A DNA stretch of 64,000 bases from Pipra filicauda (GCF_003945595.2 NW_024104532.1:371501-435500); one strand, 5' to 3'. Shown: positions 1 through 11,499, counted from the first letter of the stretch. Numbers and translations are program-made. The notes: generated from the sequence alone by a model not told the origin.

Positions 1-3000
1 CTCTTACTTCAACCTCTGCAACAGCTGCCAGGAGCCATAAATCACTGAGCACAGTCCTGGAGCTGGGGATCACTGTCTTGTAAAACAAACATCTTCCAGA
101 TTTTGTAGCACCTGATGCTAGTTATAAACCGTTGCTTGTTGAATTCTTCCTCTTCCATTTATTTCCCAGCCCTTCATCTCTGCTACTCCTTGTCTGCTAT
201 ATATCTTCTGTTTATTGTTATTTCTTTCCCCCCTTTGTTTTAATAACTCTTTTACTGTGGATTCTTGTAAAAACAGCTGCTCCAGACAGTAAAAAAAAAA
301 AAAAAGAAAAAATAATATCTGGAAACAGATGCCCTGGCATTGCTTCAGCTGTAATCTACTAGATTTATAATTCCTTTTCAATTCAATATTGATTCAGAAT
401 AAAGCAACTCAAAACACACTGGCATCTCACAGCTTTTTGTAGTCATCTTCTTTCTTCTTCTGTGCCATGACATTTCTCTTCATCCACACAAATAAAATGT
501 GCAGAGAAACAAACCAATCCAAGCTGTTGAGATACACCCAGGTGCCTGTAGAGCAGAGGGTTTATGTCTGTGGAAGCTCAAAGGAATGTTGTCAGCTCAT
601 TTTTTACTGTTTTAATTTCTTTCCTCTTGTCCAGCATTATCTATCTCCTCTCAGCATCCCCCCTTAAGTCTCTACCCTGTATTTCAGGGACTTACACAGT
701 CCCCAGAGCTCACACAGACGTGATGGCAGCCCAGCAGCCCCAGGGCAAGGCATGGTACCTGCCACAGGATGCAGTTGGGGCCATTCCCCTCGGGCTCTCT
801 TTAGCTTGTGAAACCCCAGGTAGTCTCCATTACATCTCACCCAGTTATGGCACTCTCCAAGCCCAGCACAGATCCTTGGGTTCCTTCCCATGTTCTTTCT
901 CGTGTTCCCTGCCCCTCCAGCTGCCTTTCCCTCCGAGGAGATGGGACCAGCCCAAGGGCAGCACATGAAGCCCATCTCTGTGCTTACCTAAAGTCAGGCA
1001 CTAAGAGGCACAAATTTAGGAAGTGGAAGCAAAGTATCAGTGCTACAATAAGGTGAAAAATGTCACTTCTAGCAGAGCTGCACTGCTGCAGGGCATTTGA
1101 TATGGGGAAACAAGCTCCAGCTCACCCAGCCCACAGCCAGGCTGTCTCAGTTGGACAAGAAGTTCACTGATTCCCCTGGCTCTGTCACATGTCAGCCTGG
1201 AGCTGAGAAACCCTCAAGCAATCATTTGTGTTGCTGAGCCTGGAATGGCAGAAATGCTCCCAGAGATGTTGCCAAAGGCTCTAGATCAGCAGAAGAGCCA
1301 CTCTCCATGCTGTAAACTGGGGTGTTCTGTTCTCCCCCAACATGGAACCTCACAGCAGGGTGGGTGATTTCTCCAGCAGACAGGAGGGATGGGAAGGCAC
1401 ACATTTTTAGCAAGCTCAAAATCCATTTTCAGCATGTTGGCCCAACCTGAAATATGTCCTAGCCAGGGAAAATGTCACAGGCAGGACTGGCTTTCTGTGC
1501 TGAGACTCCCTGTGGTCCCAGCTGAATGTCAGGCACAGCCTGCTGTAACCAGACAGCCCATGTCCCCCGCTCTCTGCCCAGGTTGCAGCCCAGCAGAGCA
1601 CACAGACAACACTGGAAAGCCTCAAGGGAATGGCAACAGAGAATTAATTGAATGCTTTCAGCAAAACAGCTTGGAAGGCAGGGGTTGTTGTGGGTCTGGG
1701 GGTGCACCAGCGCATCAGCACATCTTGAACACACCAGCAGTGTGACACCTAGAATGCCTCCCCGGCTTTGTACTCAGCTCTCAAAAACAGTGGTGGGTTT
1801 TGCAACTTCAAAAGTGTCACATTTTCTGTGCTGTCTCCTCCTTTTCCACAGGAACAGCCACAGAACTGAGCCCTTATGTGAGGTCTGAGGTCTGCCAGCC
1901 TCAGAGCTGAGGGGAGAGCTGGGGCCCATCACCTGCCCGAGGTTTGTCACAGCGTCCTTGAAATCTGCTTGCGTGAAACAATTGGGATTTAACAAATTGG
2001 CAATCTCCAAGGGGAGAAAAAAAATTTCTGTTGAAGCATTTCCAACCAGCTCTGTGGTCACTATTTTTCTTTCAAGATCTGATGTGTTGGCAGAGATGCA
2101 CACCCCACGTGCAGTCCCCCAGGGTGGCCTCTCCCTCCCTTGTGTCTCCTGTCTCTCCAACTCATTTCCAGCATTATTCTCCACTGCTGTCCATCACTGC
2201 TGTTAGTTACTCTGCCAGTCAGCACTTCCAGGAAAGCAGAGAGCCTTTCCAACGTGGTCCCCAATGACCACATCTGGGATTGGTCCTGTCCCAGCCCAGG
2301 GAGGGATGGGGTCCTACAGGAAGAGGGATGATGTGGGGAGTGGCCCTGACAGCCACTGTGCCAGGAGCTGGCACACCCATCACCAACCAATCTAGGATTG
2401 TCCTAAGTTGATTATTTGTTGGCTGCCTTCAGGGTGCCAGAGGACAGTGTACACAGCCAGGACATGCACATGGGTTGGTAATGGAGATTCATTAGGCTTA
2501 TTGCATATGCCATTAGACACAGTTATGAGACTCTCTGTGGCTCTGACACAGCTTTCTAGCAAGATTTGCAGTTGTGTTGCTCTTCCTTGGTCTGTCTTTA
2601 TTTATTTTAGGGAAGGAAGGGGGAGCTGGACATGATGGTGGCTGGAGAAACAGTCCTCATAGGATAGTCCATGCTTTTGCAATCCCTGTGCAAGAAGCAG
2701 GGAAATGTAATTTCCCAGATGACAGCATCTCTTCTCTGGTGCTGGACACATTTGCTGTGTGTTCTCCTTCCCTTCTCCCTTCTCAGATAGACCAGCAGCA
2801 AAGTGAGATGTTGCTCTCTCAACTCTGGGTCACCTGGTTCCTCCCTTCCTTGCTTTCTTGGGCAAAGCCACGAGTCAGGTCTAGGCTGAAATCCAAGAGT
2901 CCCAGAACTGACTTTTTTTCCCCAGTTTCCAACAAATGAAGCAAGCAAACATCAGAATTGCATCTGGCTGCGCTGAGGCACAGCAGACCATAAACCCCCC

Positions 3001-5208
3001 CCTTTTGTCTCTACCTTGGTAATAGGGGGACCCCCGATACCACCCTTCTGACCCTGGACCAACACAACTGTGTGGTCATCACAGCTCTGGCTATTATTTC
3101 CCCTTTGCATCCTCTTCATGATATGGACAGAGTTCAGCCTCAGATCTTCCTGAGGGGATGAATTTTCCTGACTCCTCTGAAACTTTTTGGTGTGTTTCCC
3201 AGGAGGAAGAATCTGGGAGAATCCCATGGGAAGTGCTTTGTCTTACAGTGTTATGCACTGCAAGATGATGGTTATTATCATGCTCAAAGAAGCTTTCAGT
3301 TATCTTTCATCCTGCTGTATCCCCTGGGAATAAGGCAGAAACCTCTGCACAGGACTTTGCTCAAGCCTTAACCATAAGGCTGCTGAATTAGCAATCCTCA
3401 CCAATAGTGACAGCAATGGGATGCGACAACCACAGCCTGGGATGTCTCTGGTGTCTCATGTTGGCCCTGCAGACTCACCTTCTAAGCAACAAGGGCATGG
3501 GACATGCAGAGTTTTGCTTTCCAGGCTTCCTCCAAAGGCAGCATTACCCCTTCTCCTGTCCTATCCCCACCTCAGCCCAGTGTTGGTGCCTCCATGTCCT
3601 CCTCCCTGCAGGAGGAGCAGAGGGAGCACTGAGAGCTTGTCACAGTGAGTTTTCCTGACGGTCTGCAGATTAATCACTGCCTCTCACGCACTCAGCCACT
3701 TAAGGTTGTTCTTCTCTGCCCCAGGAGACTCATGACTGGCTGCCTCACTGGGCAGAAGGGGAGGGAGGAGGAGGATGGGAGGGATGGACTGCAGACTACA
3801 GGGGGAGGAGAAGGAAGGACATTTGGGACCTTGGGGAAAGGCAGCACTCAGCATGTTGAACTGCATGTCTCCAAGTGCAAACCTCTGGTCCAAGTGAGTC
3901 ACCGTAGCATCTTCTATAGTCAAAAAAAGGGAAAACACCTCCAAAGGAGTGTCTGCCTGTTAGAAATGCCTGTTGGGACAGGGCCTTCCAGGGAGACAGC
4001 TGCCTCTTCATTGACCTCCAGATACTCTCTGTGTACTTCTGGATATTAGAGTTAAAGGATAATGGGATATCAGTTGAACTACAAGGTTTAGCTGATGAGA
4101 GGGGAGCCATACAACTCCTTACACAATGTCTCTGTGTGTCTTAGAGGCCAGAAGCTTTAGCAGACTCTGAGGTAATAGAAAGAATAAGACAGCCCTGGAG
4201 ACATGAGAAAGAAAACGTGAGGTATCCAAATCTCTGATGATAAGATATGAGTTCAGCTCTAAAAGATAAAAAATTGGTAATATACACTGAGCAGCTGAGC
4301 AACTCCATCCTTGGCTGGTGGCTACCTATAGCCACAGGGCAGCCTGGAGGAGTGAGGCTCCTTAAAGCTGTGGAGGACAGTGTTTTTGAGACAGAAAGGA
4401 CCTGACCCAGAACAACTCATCCCAGGGGCCGGAGCAGCGAGATCCCGGTGGCACAGAGCTCTTGTCAATCTCAGTGCATCACCATGGATCAGGACTGTGA
4501 CTCCAGTGGTCACCTGCCCTCCCAGTATCATCCTCTCATCCCATCCCACACCACACCAGTGTTGCTTCTCTGCTTCCCAAACACTGCTTTTTCTGTCTTT
4601 TTTTTTAGAGACAGAACATAAAGGACAAAAGACCTGGTTTCCTTCTGGCTCTTGAACACAAGAGCCCTTGGAGAGGACCTATTTTAAGAAAGGAGAGCCT
4701 TCCCCCCGCTGGAAAAGCAGCTCAGCAAGGGCAGGCTCAGTGCCATGCCCTCCAGTTGGGCACTTGAGACACCTGCTAACAGCCACTCCAGCTGTGAAAT
4801 GCTCCTCCAGCAGTGGCAGAAACCAGTGTCTGCAAGACAAACTCCATCAGGATTCATGGGGAGGGGGCAGAATTCATGTGGGGAGAAGCCCTGACCCCAC
4901 ACCTCCTACACTGGCTCATTATTTGGGTGTCAGTGAAGCCACCTTCTCCCCAGTGTGGGCACCCCATGGATGATGGCCAAGAGCACCTGCTGGGTGTGTC
5001 AGGCCCCCTCCAAGGCTGAACAGATCATGCTTTCAATCCAGGGAATGAAGAAGCAGGAGGCTCCCATGAGAAGGGCTGCCCAGGCTCCCCTTCCTGATGG
5101 CAGTCATTTTTTCTTCAGTATGAAAAATCCTGAAGCTGATTTTATGTCAGATGCAGAAGGCAGAGTAAGATCTTGCAGAGGCCACTTGGCACATCTGACT
5201 CTGTGCTC
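1..5208. other. Upstream intergenic DNA, no gene recognised
   Basis: This stretch is mixed-composition DNA upstream of GALNT10. Open frames on both strands are short (at most about 135 codons), overlap one another, and resemble no protein family I recognise. I see no joined exon chain with conserved protein sequence. A 15-base A run lies at 291-305 and a run of eight C lies near 2996-3003. In the human genome the gene before GALNT10 is MFAP3. Nothing here can be assigned to it, although an untranslated region could not be excluded by eye. Confidence 0.6.
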
Positions 5209-5495
5209 AGAATCACAAAACTCTTAAGTTGGAAAAGACCTTTAAGATCATCGAGTCCAACTGTTAACCCAGCACTGCCAAGTCCACCACTAAACCAGCC
5301 CCAGGCTTGTGCTCCAGCTTCACATCTCACCTGAGAAAGGCCCAGTGTGTCTACTCCAGCCTTGCCTGGCAGATCATTCCCTGCTTTTTTGATTCTCCAC
5401 TTGGGAAGGCACTCCTTGACATCTGTTCTGAATTTGATTCTCCTCTATTTAGGTTTTATAGCCCTTGTTCCTCTCCCCTTGGTCGGGTTCAATGT
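5209..5495 (-). repeat. CR1 LINE fragment, 3' end
   Basis: Read on the + strand, the element starts with the AGAATCAC end typical of inverted CR1 copies. It continues with the familiar CR1 3' segment: a GTTGGAAAAGACC block, an AAGATCATCGAGTCCAAC block, and a stretch about CCAGCACTGCCAAGTCCACC. Beyond about 5300 the match weakens, but AATTTGATTCTCC and CCCTTGTTCCTCTCC still resemble the next part of the CR1 3' region. The copy is on the minus strand and is 5'-truncated, as most CR1 copies are. The far boundary at about 5495 is approximate. CR1 is the main LINE family of birds and other sauropsids, so this copy supports the host assignment. Confidence 0.88.
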
Positions 5496-8355
5496 AGCAA
5501 TTCAGATGATACTATCTGTATCACTTATGTTTTTAGTCGTTTCACCTAAATTTTTTTATAACCAGTTTTATTTTTCCCTTTCTGTATTTTTTAGTGCTGG
5601 GTTAAGCATCTTTATCCTGACTCCCCCTTTCCACACGGTTATTTTTTAATGGTGTAATCAGAGTTTATCACACTTAGCAAACAACCTGTTAAAGGAGAGG
5701 TTGAGCATTTAAGTGTTGTTGATCCACTGTAGATCCACCCTAAAGAATACCTCAAACCCCAGTGATGTTCCTCTCATCCTGGAGTGCATCCAGCAAGCTG
5801 GAAGAAGAGCAGACCCATCCTCCAGGTTCGGCTCAGTGATGCACAAACTAATCCTGTTCACAGGAAAGCTGCAAAATTCCCTTGAAATCAGCTCTCATAT
5901 ATGCATTGGAGATCCCTTTAAAATCCTCCTTATTAAAACCATGCAAGCCCGTGGTGAGCACATTTTAAGGGTTGGTACCTGTTCCAAGCACTAACGGATG
6001 CTATGGGAAACAGTCAGAAAAGTGGCGCTGAAGGCGAAGATGTTCAAATCTGCCTTAATTACTAGAGCATGAGCTTCCAAATCCCTCGAGAAGCACGGAA
6101 AGCGTTGGCCTCAAAATTCACGGTGTGCTCAGAGAAGCCAGGAAGCCAGGGAGTTTTGGGGACATCTTGACTGCAGTCTGCCTGCCTGGCTCCACCGGAC
6201 TTGGAATCAATCCGATTCATTGCAGCAGCTCTGAATTCAGAGCAGAGGGAGCAGACAAGGCTCATTGCCTATACCAGCCAGAAAGACTGCAACAACAGTT
6301 GCGGTTTTCATTTTTCCTTTAAAATAAGGTTACTTGAGTAGACAGCCGGGAATAGACCCTCTGTCTCCTCATCCCTGAACTGAGCCCCACTGATAATTAT
6401 GCACAGTCAGGGCCACTTTGGAAAAACAGTGCTAGAACTAAAGCAGCCTGACGTGGCTTTGTGCAAGGCTTTGCCTGGAGAATTGGAGTCTTCAGTGACC
6501 ACCGAAGTCCAGAAGGGAGAACTGGGACCATTCATACCCTGCACAGTGCAGTAAGAACTTTTTCTCTTCAGCCGCTCAAGTTCCTGATGGTTGGGAAGCC
6601 TGGCCAAGAGGTAGGTAATGGATTCATGTTACTGCTGAGGAAAAGCATATTCCTGTGCAAAGCAAATCTCCGGATACATTGGTGCATCTCTTTGCACTGT
6701 GGAATGTGCAAGGCTCACATCCCTCCTTGCTTCATGTTCTGCTCCAGTATTTATCCTCCCAGCAAGCCATCACTGCCTCATCCTCCAGGACTGTGCTTCA
6801 ACTCAGATATCGGCAATTTCCCCTGACACAGCCAATCAGTGAAATTACCTGATTTAAGGCCAATGGAGTTAAAAATCTTACACTCTGGGAAACTCAAAAG
6901 CTTTGTTGCTTTTGCACCTCTCCAGGCTGCAGATGGACCCAGTATCTCCTTCTGCTTTGTACCAGGCTGGAGGAGTGACCACTGGCAATGGCACTGCCTT
7001 CCAAGCAAGACCCTGAGCCTCCTCCACCAGCATCCAGCTTCAGCCACCTCCTCCTGCCCTGCACTGCTGGGCTCTGTTTGTCCAAAGTAAATGCAGGCAG
7101 ATTTCCCTGTTGACATTGGGGATTTTCTTGCTCAGGTGGATCACCATTTTTATTTTATTTATTTTTCTGCTAAATCTGTGCATAGGTCTGTCCTATGCAG
7201 ATAAACCCTCGAGGCAGTCATGTCACAGATAAATTTCTACCTTGCTTCCCAACCACGGGACAAGGTTTCTTGGATGTTCGTCTCTCCGTTCCTGGGAAGC
7301 CTGGTGAGAGGGTTGGATGCTCTCCTGCAGTGACAATGTTGCAATTTCTTTTTAAAAGCCTGTAATCATCTCAATTCTGTGAGCTACTCAAGCATTTACG
7401 TTGTTTCTCAGCATCTTGAGTGCCGGCTGGAAGCAGCTCCAGGTTTTGGGTGAGTCCAGCAGGATCACTGGGGGGGGCTGTGCTGACAGACATCCCCACA
7501 CTGAGCAGCAGAGGAGGGCTGTGCTCCTGCTCACAGGTGAGTGGGTTCCTGGGCATCGGGAAACAAAAAAAGGGGGGGGGGGAAACCAACAAATCAATTC
7601 TGTTCACATGAGATTTTAGCTGAACTTCCACTAATAAACATAGAAGGATAAAGAAATGGTGTGGAAACAAAAGCCATGTTGTGACACAGCCACGGCTGAG
7701 GTTCATTCATTTTTTAAAGATTGTTTTTCCTTTTCTCCTCCTGGTTAAAAATGAGATTTGCAGAGAAGAGAAAGCAGCAGCAGCATACAAACATCTATCA
7801 AAAAACCCACCCAAAGTGGAGGAGCCTACTTTCCCTGCGGGTGCAGCCATCTCACACCAAACACAGTGCAAACACAGAGACCTCCACGCTCCATCCCCCA
7901 TAATGGCAACATGTATCTGCAGCATCTGGTATTTTGATCCCCATTTCCCCCTTGCAGATATGCCAAGCCTCTGGCAGTGTTTTCTTCCCCCAACCTATGT
8001 TGTTAGGCTGGCACAGGTTATGGAAAACCAGCTCTACTCTCTCTCATGACCACTTATCAGGAGAGAGGGGATCCCATAACCATCCAGCTCACTTGCAGGT
8101 ATGTGAAGGATCGCCTGCTTTCCATTAGCCACCCTACAGCAGTCCCAAGGTCAGAATCCAGCCCTTCACATTAGTCAGCCTTTGCCCTGAGGAGCTGCAG
8201 TTGGAGGAGACCAGAAGGCAGGAGAGCACTGATTCCCTAAGTCTGTGCCATCTCGTCTCCATGCTGTCATGCCATCTGCGGGCTTTATCCCAGGAACTCC
8301 TGTCACATTCACTCCCATTAGCATTTTTCAATCCTCTCCTGCCCTTTCCCAGCAT
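5496..8355. other. Intergenic DNA, no gene recognised
   Basis: No coding gene, RNA gene or clear transposon was recognised. Open frames are short and overlapping. A low-complexity A7-G11 tract lies at about 7565-7582 and is likely to be length-variable. Confidence 0.55.
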
Positions 8356-9925
8356 CTGCTGACCAAGTCCCTCTGGTCACCCCTGCTCCTCGTCCTTCAT
8401 CAAGGCTTTTAATTTTCATGATGCCGTTACCCACTTTTGCTGCACTCTGCCTTGTAGCGTCTCAACACACGCTGCAAACCAGGCAGCCCAGCTCACTAGG
8501 AAAGAGAGCTTCCAAGTGGGGATTGAGCTACTATTAATTTATCCTATATTTGTTTTGAAGAGATGCCTGGGGAAAGTACACCATTTCCCTTTCCAGTTAG
8601 AGGCTTAACAGCCACAGGCTTTCTTCTTTCTCAGAAATGTAAATCCATGTTTATTTTTCATGTACCCGATTAATCCCCAAGGCATTGCATCCAACAGGCC
8701 AAAATCAGAGCTCTGCCTCCACCAAAACACTTCAGGAGAAAGAGGAGAGGGAAACATGTTCTACCTTTACTAGAAGAAATATCTATTTATTTGGGACTGA
8801 GGCAGCTGCATGGAGTATAAATGATTTTGATTGGTAAGCCCAACAGGATTCGCTCCCTCTTAAAGCAGAAAGGAAAGACCTGGAACAGCCATTTCCAGAG
8901 TGATCACTGAGGAGCAGCCAGATTCAGTTCCTAAGAGGCTCTTCACAGGGTTTGATTGTTTGGGACGATCTCACATTACAAAGTACTGATCTACCTGCAG
9001 CATCAGCCATAATCTGTTCCCAGTTAAAACTGGTGCAACTCTGCTGAAGTCAATTTATGAGGCAAACATTTAATTTAGCAAGCAGGCTCACAATCCTAAA
9101 TTTAAACATATGTCAAGCCAGCTAGTGGCTTTGTTTTAATTAACTCTCAAACTTTGTGGCTGTCATTTCTTTATATAAATGAGGATGTTCTGCCAAGGGC
9201 AGCCTCTAAGCCTGTGTGCATCCCTACGAAACCGCCTGCTATTTCACAACCACTTTTCAAAGAGCTCTTGCAGAGGCAAGGGGATGTGGATGTTATTATA
9301 AGGGTCCATATGGCAGTACACTGACACTGCAGTATTAAATCAGAGGTATTGTAGCTTTCCAGCCTGGATTCTCACAGTATCAGGTAACGTATATGTAGCT
9401 TTATTGTTGTACAATTTTAGTGGCTATGCATTATTCAAGAGCAGCCAAAGTCTCTGCACTGCCGGAGGTGATTCAGTGATGATAAAGGGAATATGCTTTG
9501 CTCTAAGGGCAGGAGCAAAGGGATTTCATGGACTGGTATCTTCTCCACCCACGGAGAAACAATGGATGCATTAACATTTCTAGTAAAGAAATCAGCTGGC
9601 CACAAATTCTCATCGATAATTAAAACGAAAGTACAAGCTGCCTTAACATGTAGTTAGACTTAGGAACTGTAACCTGCTCTCTAAATTAAATGCTTTCCTT
9701 TATAATTTGGCTCTCTCAGCAGGCACTGAAATCTGCTGGAAGATGCCATCTAGCGGGTTAAGGAAGTTTATTTAAGTTTAAAATCTACTTGCTGGTGTGG
9801 GGTGAGGGTGGCAAGAGCTGCAAATGCTGGGGTGCGTAATGGTTTACGTAGACTTTTTGTTGTTGCTCTAGGATATAAGATACTTCCCTGCGGGGGTTTG
9901 CATTGGAAGAGAACTAATATTTATT
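8356..9925. other. ORF-poor AT-rich upstream block
   Basis: No open frame of about 60 codons or more is present on either strand for roughly 1.6 kb. The composition is AT-rich with many TAAT/ATTA cores, for example around 9137-9142. A TATATAAAT string lies at 9172-9180. No protein, repeat family or RNA gene was recognised. The block lies 1 to 2.6 kb upstream of the GALNT10 CpG island, so a distal regulatory role is possible, but nothing here proves it. Confidence 0.45.
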
Positions 9926-10090
9926 TTACCAGTGCCCAGTAGGGCACCGGATTGTCACAGCTTTGCTATGGACACTGCCGAGCCGCGGCTGTTCTGCTGG
10001 CAGAGCATCTTCCTGAGCACCGGGGCTGCTGCTCTTCATTAAGGAACGATTCCACACTCCGTTTTCGGGGAAAGCTGTGCTGCCATTGCT

Positions 10091-10092
<2 letters not shown>

Positions 10093-10133
<41 letters not shown>

Positions 10134-10196
10134 GCAAAAAAAAAAACCCCAAAAGCAACAAACCCCCAGAAAACCAAAAACACCCCCCAGTAAAAC
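10093..10196. repeat. Long poly(T) tract followed by A-rich low complexity
   Basis: About 35 uninterrupted T residues (10093-10127) run directly into A6, then GC, then a longer A run, then A/C-rich sequence to about 10196. The T and A arms are complementary and could pair as a hairpin. The tract lies about 0.4 kb upstream of the CpG island. Such runs are often mis-sized in assemblies. Confidence 0.9.
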
Positions 10197-10416
10197 ACTA
10201 TCCTGTGCCTATAAATTATCTAGTTTATGGTATAGGAGAAACGACTTAATTGATATCTGAATTAAGAGCATCCCTTTTTAATGGGGATTGATTTGGAGAA
10301 ATCCCGCCTGTCGGTATTGCCGGGGGTGGACCAACGGCATCTCCATCCTTGGAGTTCTGGGGGCAACAGCCTTGTCCCCCAGTTGCTGTGTGTGACCGTG
10401 GGGCGAGCTGCAGCCT

Positions 10417-10537
10417 CTTGGGGAGCACCTGGACCCCCTTGGGGAGCACTCACAGCCCTTGGGGGAGCCCCTGTACCTCTCTGGGGGCACTCACAGCCCT
10501 TTAGGAAACACAGGCACCCCTCTGGCGAGCGTCCTTC
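10417..10537. repeat. Degenerate about 20-bp minisatellite
   Basis: Five to six imperfect units of 18 to 23 bp follow one another. They begin near 10417, 10438, 10458, 10481 and 10499, and a weaker sixth begins near 10521. Most units start with a CTTGGGG-like core and continue with an AGCAC or CACAGCC segment. The array is GC-rich and marks the upstream edge of the CpG island. Confidence 0.75.
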
Positions 10538-10711
10538 GGGCTTCTCTACTCCCCCGCAAGCCCCGGGGCCCCATTTGACCCCTTTTTAAGGGCTTTTAAG
10601 CCAATTTCCCACCGCGACTTCCCCACCGACGGCGGCTTCGGATCGCACTCCAGCGGCGCCCACCCAGGCACCCGCCAAGCCGCGGCACCCTCGGAGCGAC
10701 TTCCTCAGGGA

Positions 10712-10766
10712 GCCATTAAGGGAGAGTCATTAGCGGGGGGTCATCAGTGGAAGGTCATTAGCGGTG
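10712..10766 (+). promoter_or_regulatory. Four-unit 13-14 bp repeat with ATTA/ATCA cores
   Basis: Four consecutive units begin at 10712, 10726, 10740 and 10753. Each starts G(T/C)CAT(T/C)A and ends in a G-rich segment. The spacing is 14, 14 and 13 bp. Two units share the exact string GTCATTAGCGG. ATTA is the core bound by many homeodomain proteins. The array lies about 220 to 275 bp upstream of the start codon, just before the GC boxes. The repetition is visible directly. A transcription-factor role is inference. Confidence 0.6.
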
Positions 10767-10768
10767 GA

Positions 10769-10987
10769 CGAGGGCGGGGCCTGCCTGGCGGTGGGCGGGG
10801 TCTTCAGGGGGCGGCACCCACGAGGCCCCGCCCCCCGCGCGCGGAGCGGAAGTGCCGGAGTTGCCGCCCGGCGCCGCCGCCGAGCGCGGGCGAAAGTTGC
10901 GCTCCGGGAGCGCGGCGGGGGCGGCGGCACCGCTCCCTCCTCCCCATCCCCGTCCCGCTCCTCGCCCCGCTCCCGGCGGCCGCCCCG
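10769..10987 (+). promoter_or_regulatory. GALNT10: GALNT10 proximal promoter and 5' untranslated region
   Basis: Several GC boxes of the Sp1/KLF type are present: AGGGCGGGGCC near 10770, GTGGGCGGGGTC near 10790, GGGGGCGGC near 10808 and the reverse form CCCCGCCCCCC near 10826. An ETS/GABP-type CGGAAGTG lies at 10847-10854. There is no TATA box. The transcription start is probably downstream of the ETS site, between about 10855 and 10930, but cannot be fixed from sequence. No ATG occurs between 10860 and the coding start at 10988, so there is no upstream open reading frame in the likely leader. The leader is very GC-rich and likely to fold strongly. Confidence 0.72.
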
Positions 10988-11158
10988 ATGCGGCGGAAGC
11001 AGAAGCGGCTGCTGCAGGTGGTGGGGCTGGCGCTGGCCGCCCTGGTGTTCTTGCCCAACGTGGGGCTGTGGTCCCTGTACCGCGAGCGGCAGCTGGAGGG
11101 CGGCGCGGCCGGCGGGGACGGGGCGGCCGCCGCGGGGGCAGCGGCGGGCGAGGCACCG
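10988..11158 (+). CDS. GALNT10: GALNT10 coding exon 1 (cytosolic tail, membrane anchor, stem start)
   Basis: This exon encodes residues 1-57 of polypeptide N-acetylgalactosaminyltransferase 10, a Golgi type II membrane enzyme that transfers GalNAc from UDP-GalNAc to Ser/Thr. The start is fixed by the N-terminus MRRKQKRLLQ, nearly identical to the mammalian protein as I recall it. Residues 1-10 are a basic cytosolic tail. Residues 11-31, including ALAALVFLPNVGLW, form the signal-anchor helix, followed by YRERQ. Residues 38-57 are an Ala/Gly-rich stem. The exon is 171 nt, ends in phase 0 and is followed by a GTGAGT donor. The start context is weak: C at -3 and C at +4. No second ATG lies in the exon. 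Open frames through this region on the other strand are GC-driven shadows. Confidence 0.97.
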
Positions 11159-11476
11159 GTGAGTGGCGGCGATGGGGCGGTTGGAGCGGCCCCGGCTGTG
11201 CGGGGGGAGCCGCTGGGTGCGGGTTCGGGGGGGCTCCATCGCTCGGGGGGTGCGCGGGGCTGGGCGCGTCCCTCCCTGTCATCTCGGCAGGGATGGGGGG
11301 TGAGGAGCGACGGCCGCCCCCGAAGAGGAGGGGGCGAGGAAGGGGAGCGGTGGTGGGTTGCTGTGTTCCCAAGGAAGGAGCTGTTTTGTGTATCCTGAGC
11401 TGTTTTCTCCATCCTGTGCTTGGGTTGGACGGGGAGCGCAAGTACTTTCTTGCGGGGACGGGAGGATCTGCTTGCC
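11159..11476 (+). other. Intron 1 start, CpG-rich shore
   Basis: The intron begins with GTGAGT. The exon 1 frame stays open into the intron until a stop at 11396-11398, so an intron-retained transcript would encode an unrelated GC-rich tail of about 79 residues. High GC persists to about 11340 and then falls. No separate gene was recognised. Confidence 0.7.
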
Positions 11477-11499
11477 TTTTTTTTTTTTTTTTTTTTTTT
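11477..11499. repeat. Poly(T) tract, 23 bases
   Basis: An uninterrupted T run lies just downstream of the CpG island. It is followed by two direct copies of GAGCTCGGTAA at 11504-11514 and 11517-11527. Confidence 0.92.

Larger units (their letters stand above)
10560..11340. promoter_or_regulatory. CpG island at the GALNT10 5' end
   Basis: GC content and CpG frequency rise sharply here compared with both flanks. The island spans the proximal promoter, the inferred 5' untranslated region, coding exon 1 and the first 180 bp or so of intron 1. The boundaries are judged by eye. Islands of this kind usually carry broad, TATA-less, widely active promoters, and no TATA box is visible near the expected transcription start. 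The high GC content also explains the several long overlapping open frames on both strands, which are not genes. Confidence 0.88.

Noticed and set aside
118..381. Overlapping small open frames at the window start, considered as the end of an upstream gene
   Set aside because: They are low-complexity (Phe/Lys-rich from T and A runs) and lie on both strands of the same DNA without any recognisable protein sequence.
9172..9180. TATATAAAT string as the GALNT10 TATA box
   Set aside because: It lies about 1.8 kb upstream of the start codon, outside the CpG island. The gene's promoter features are at 10.7-10.9 kb and are TATA-less.
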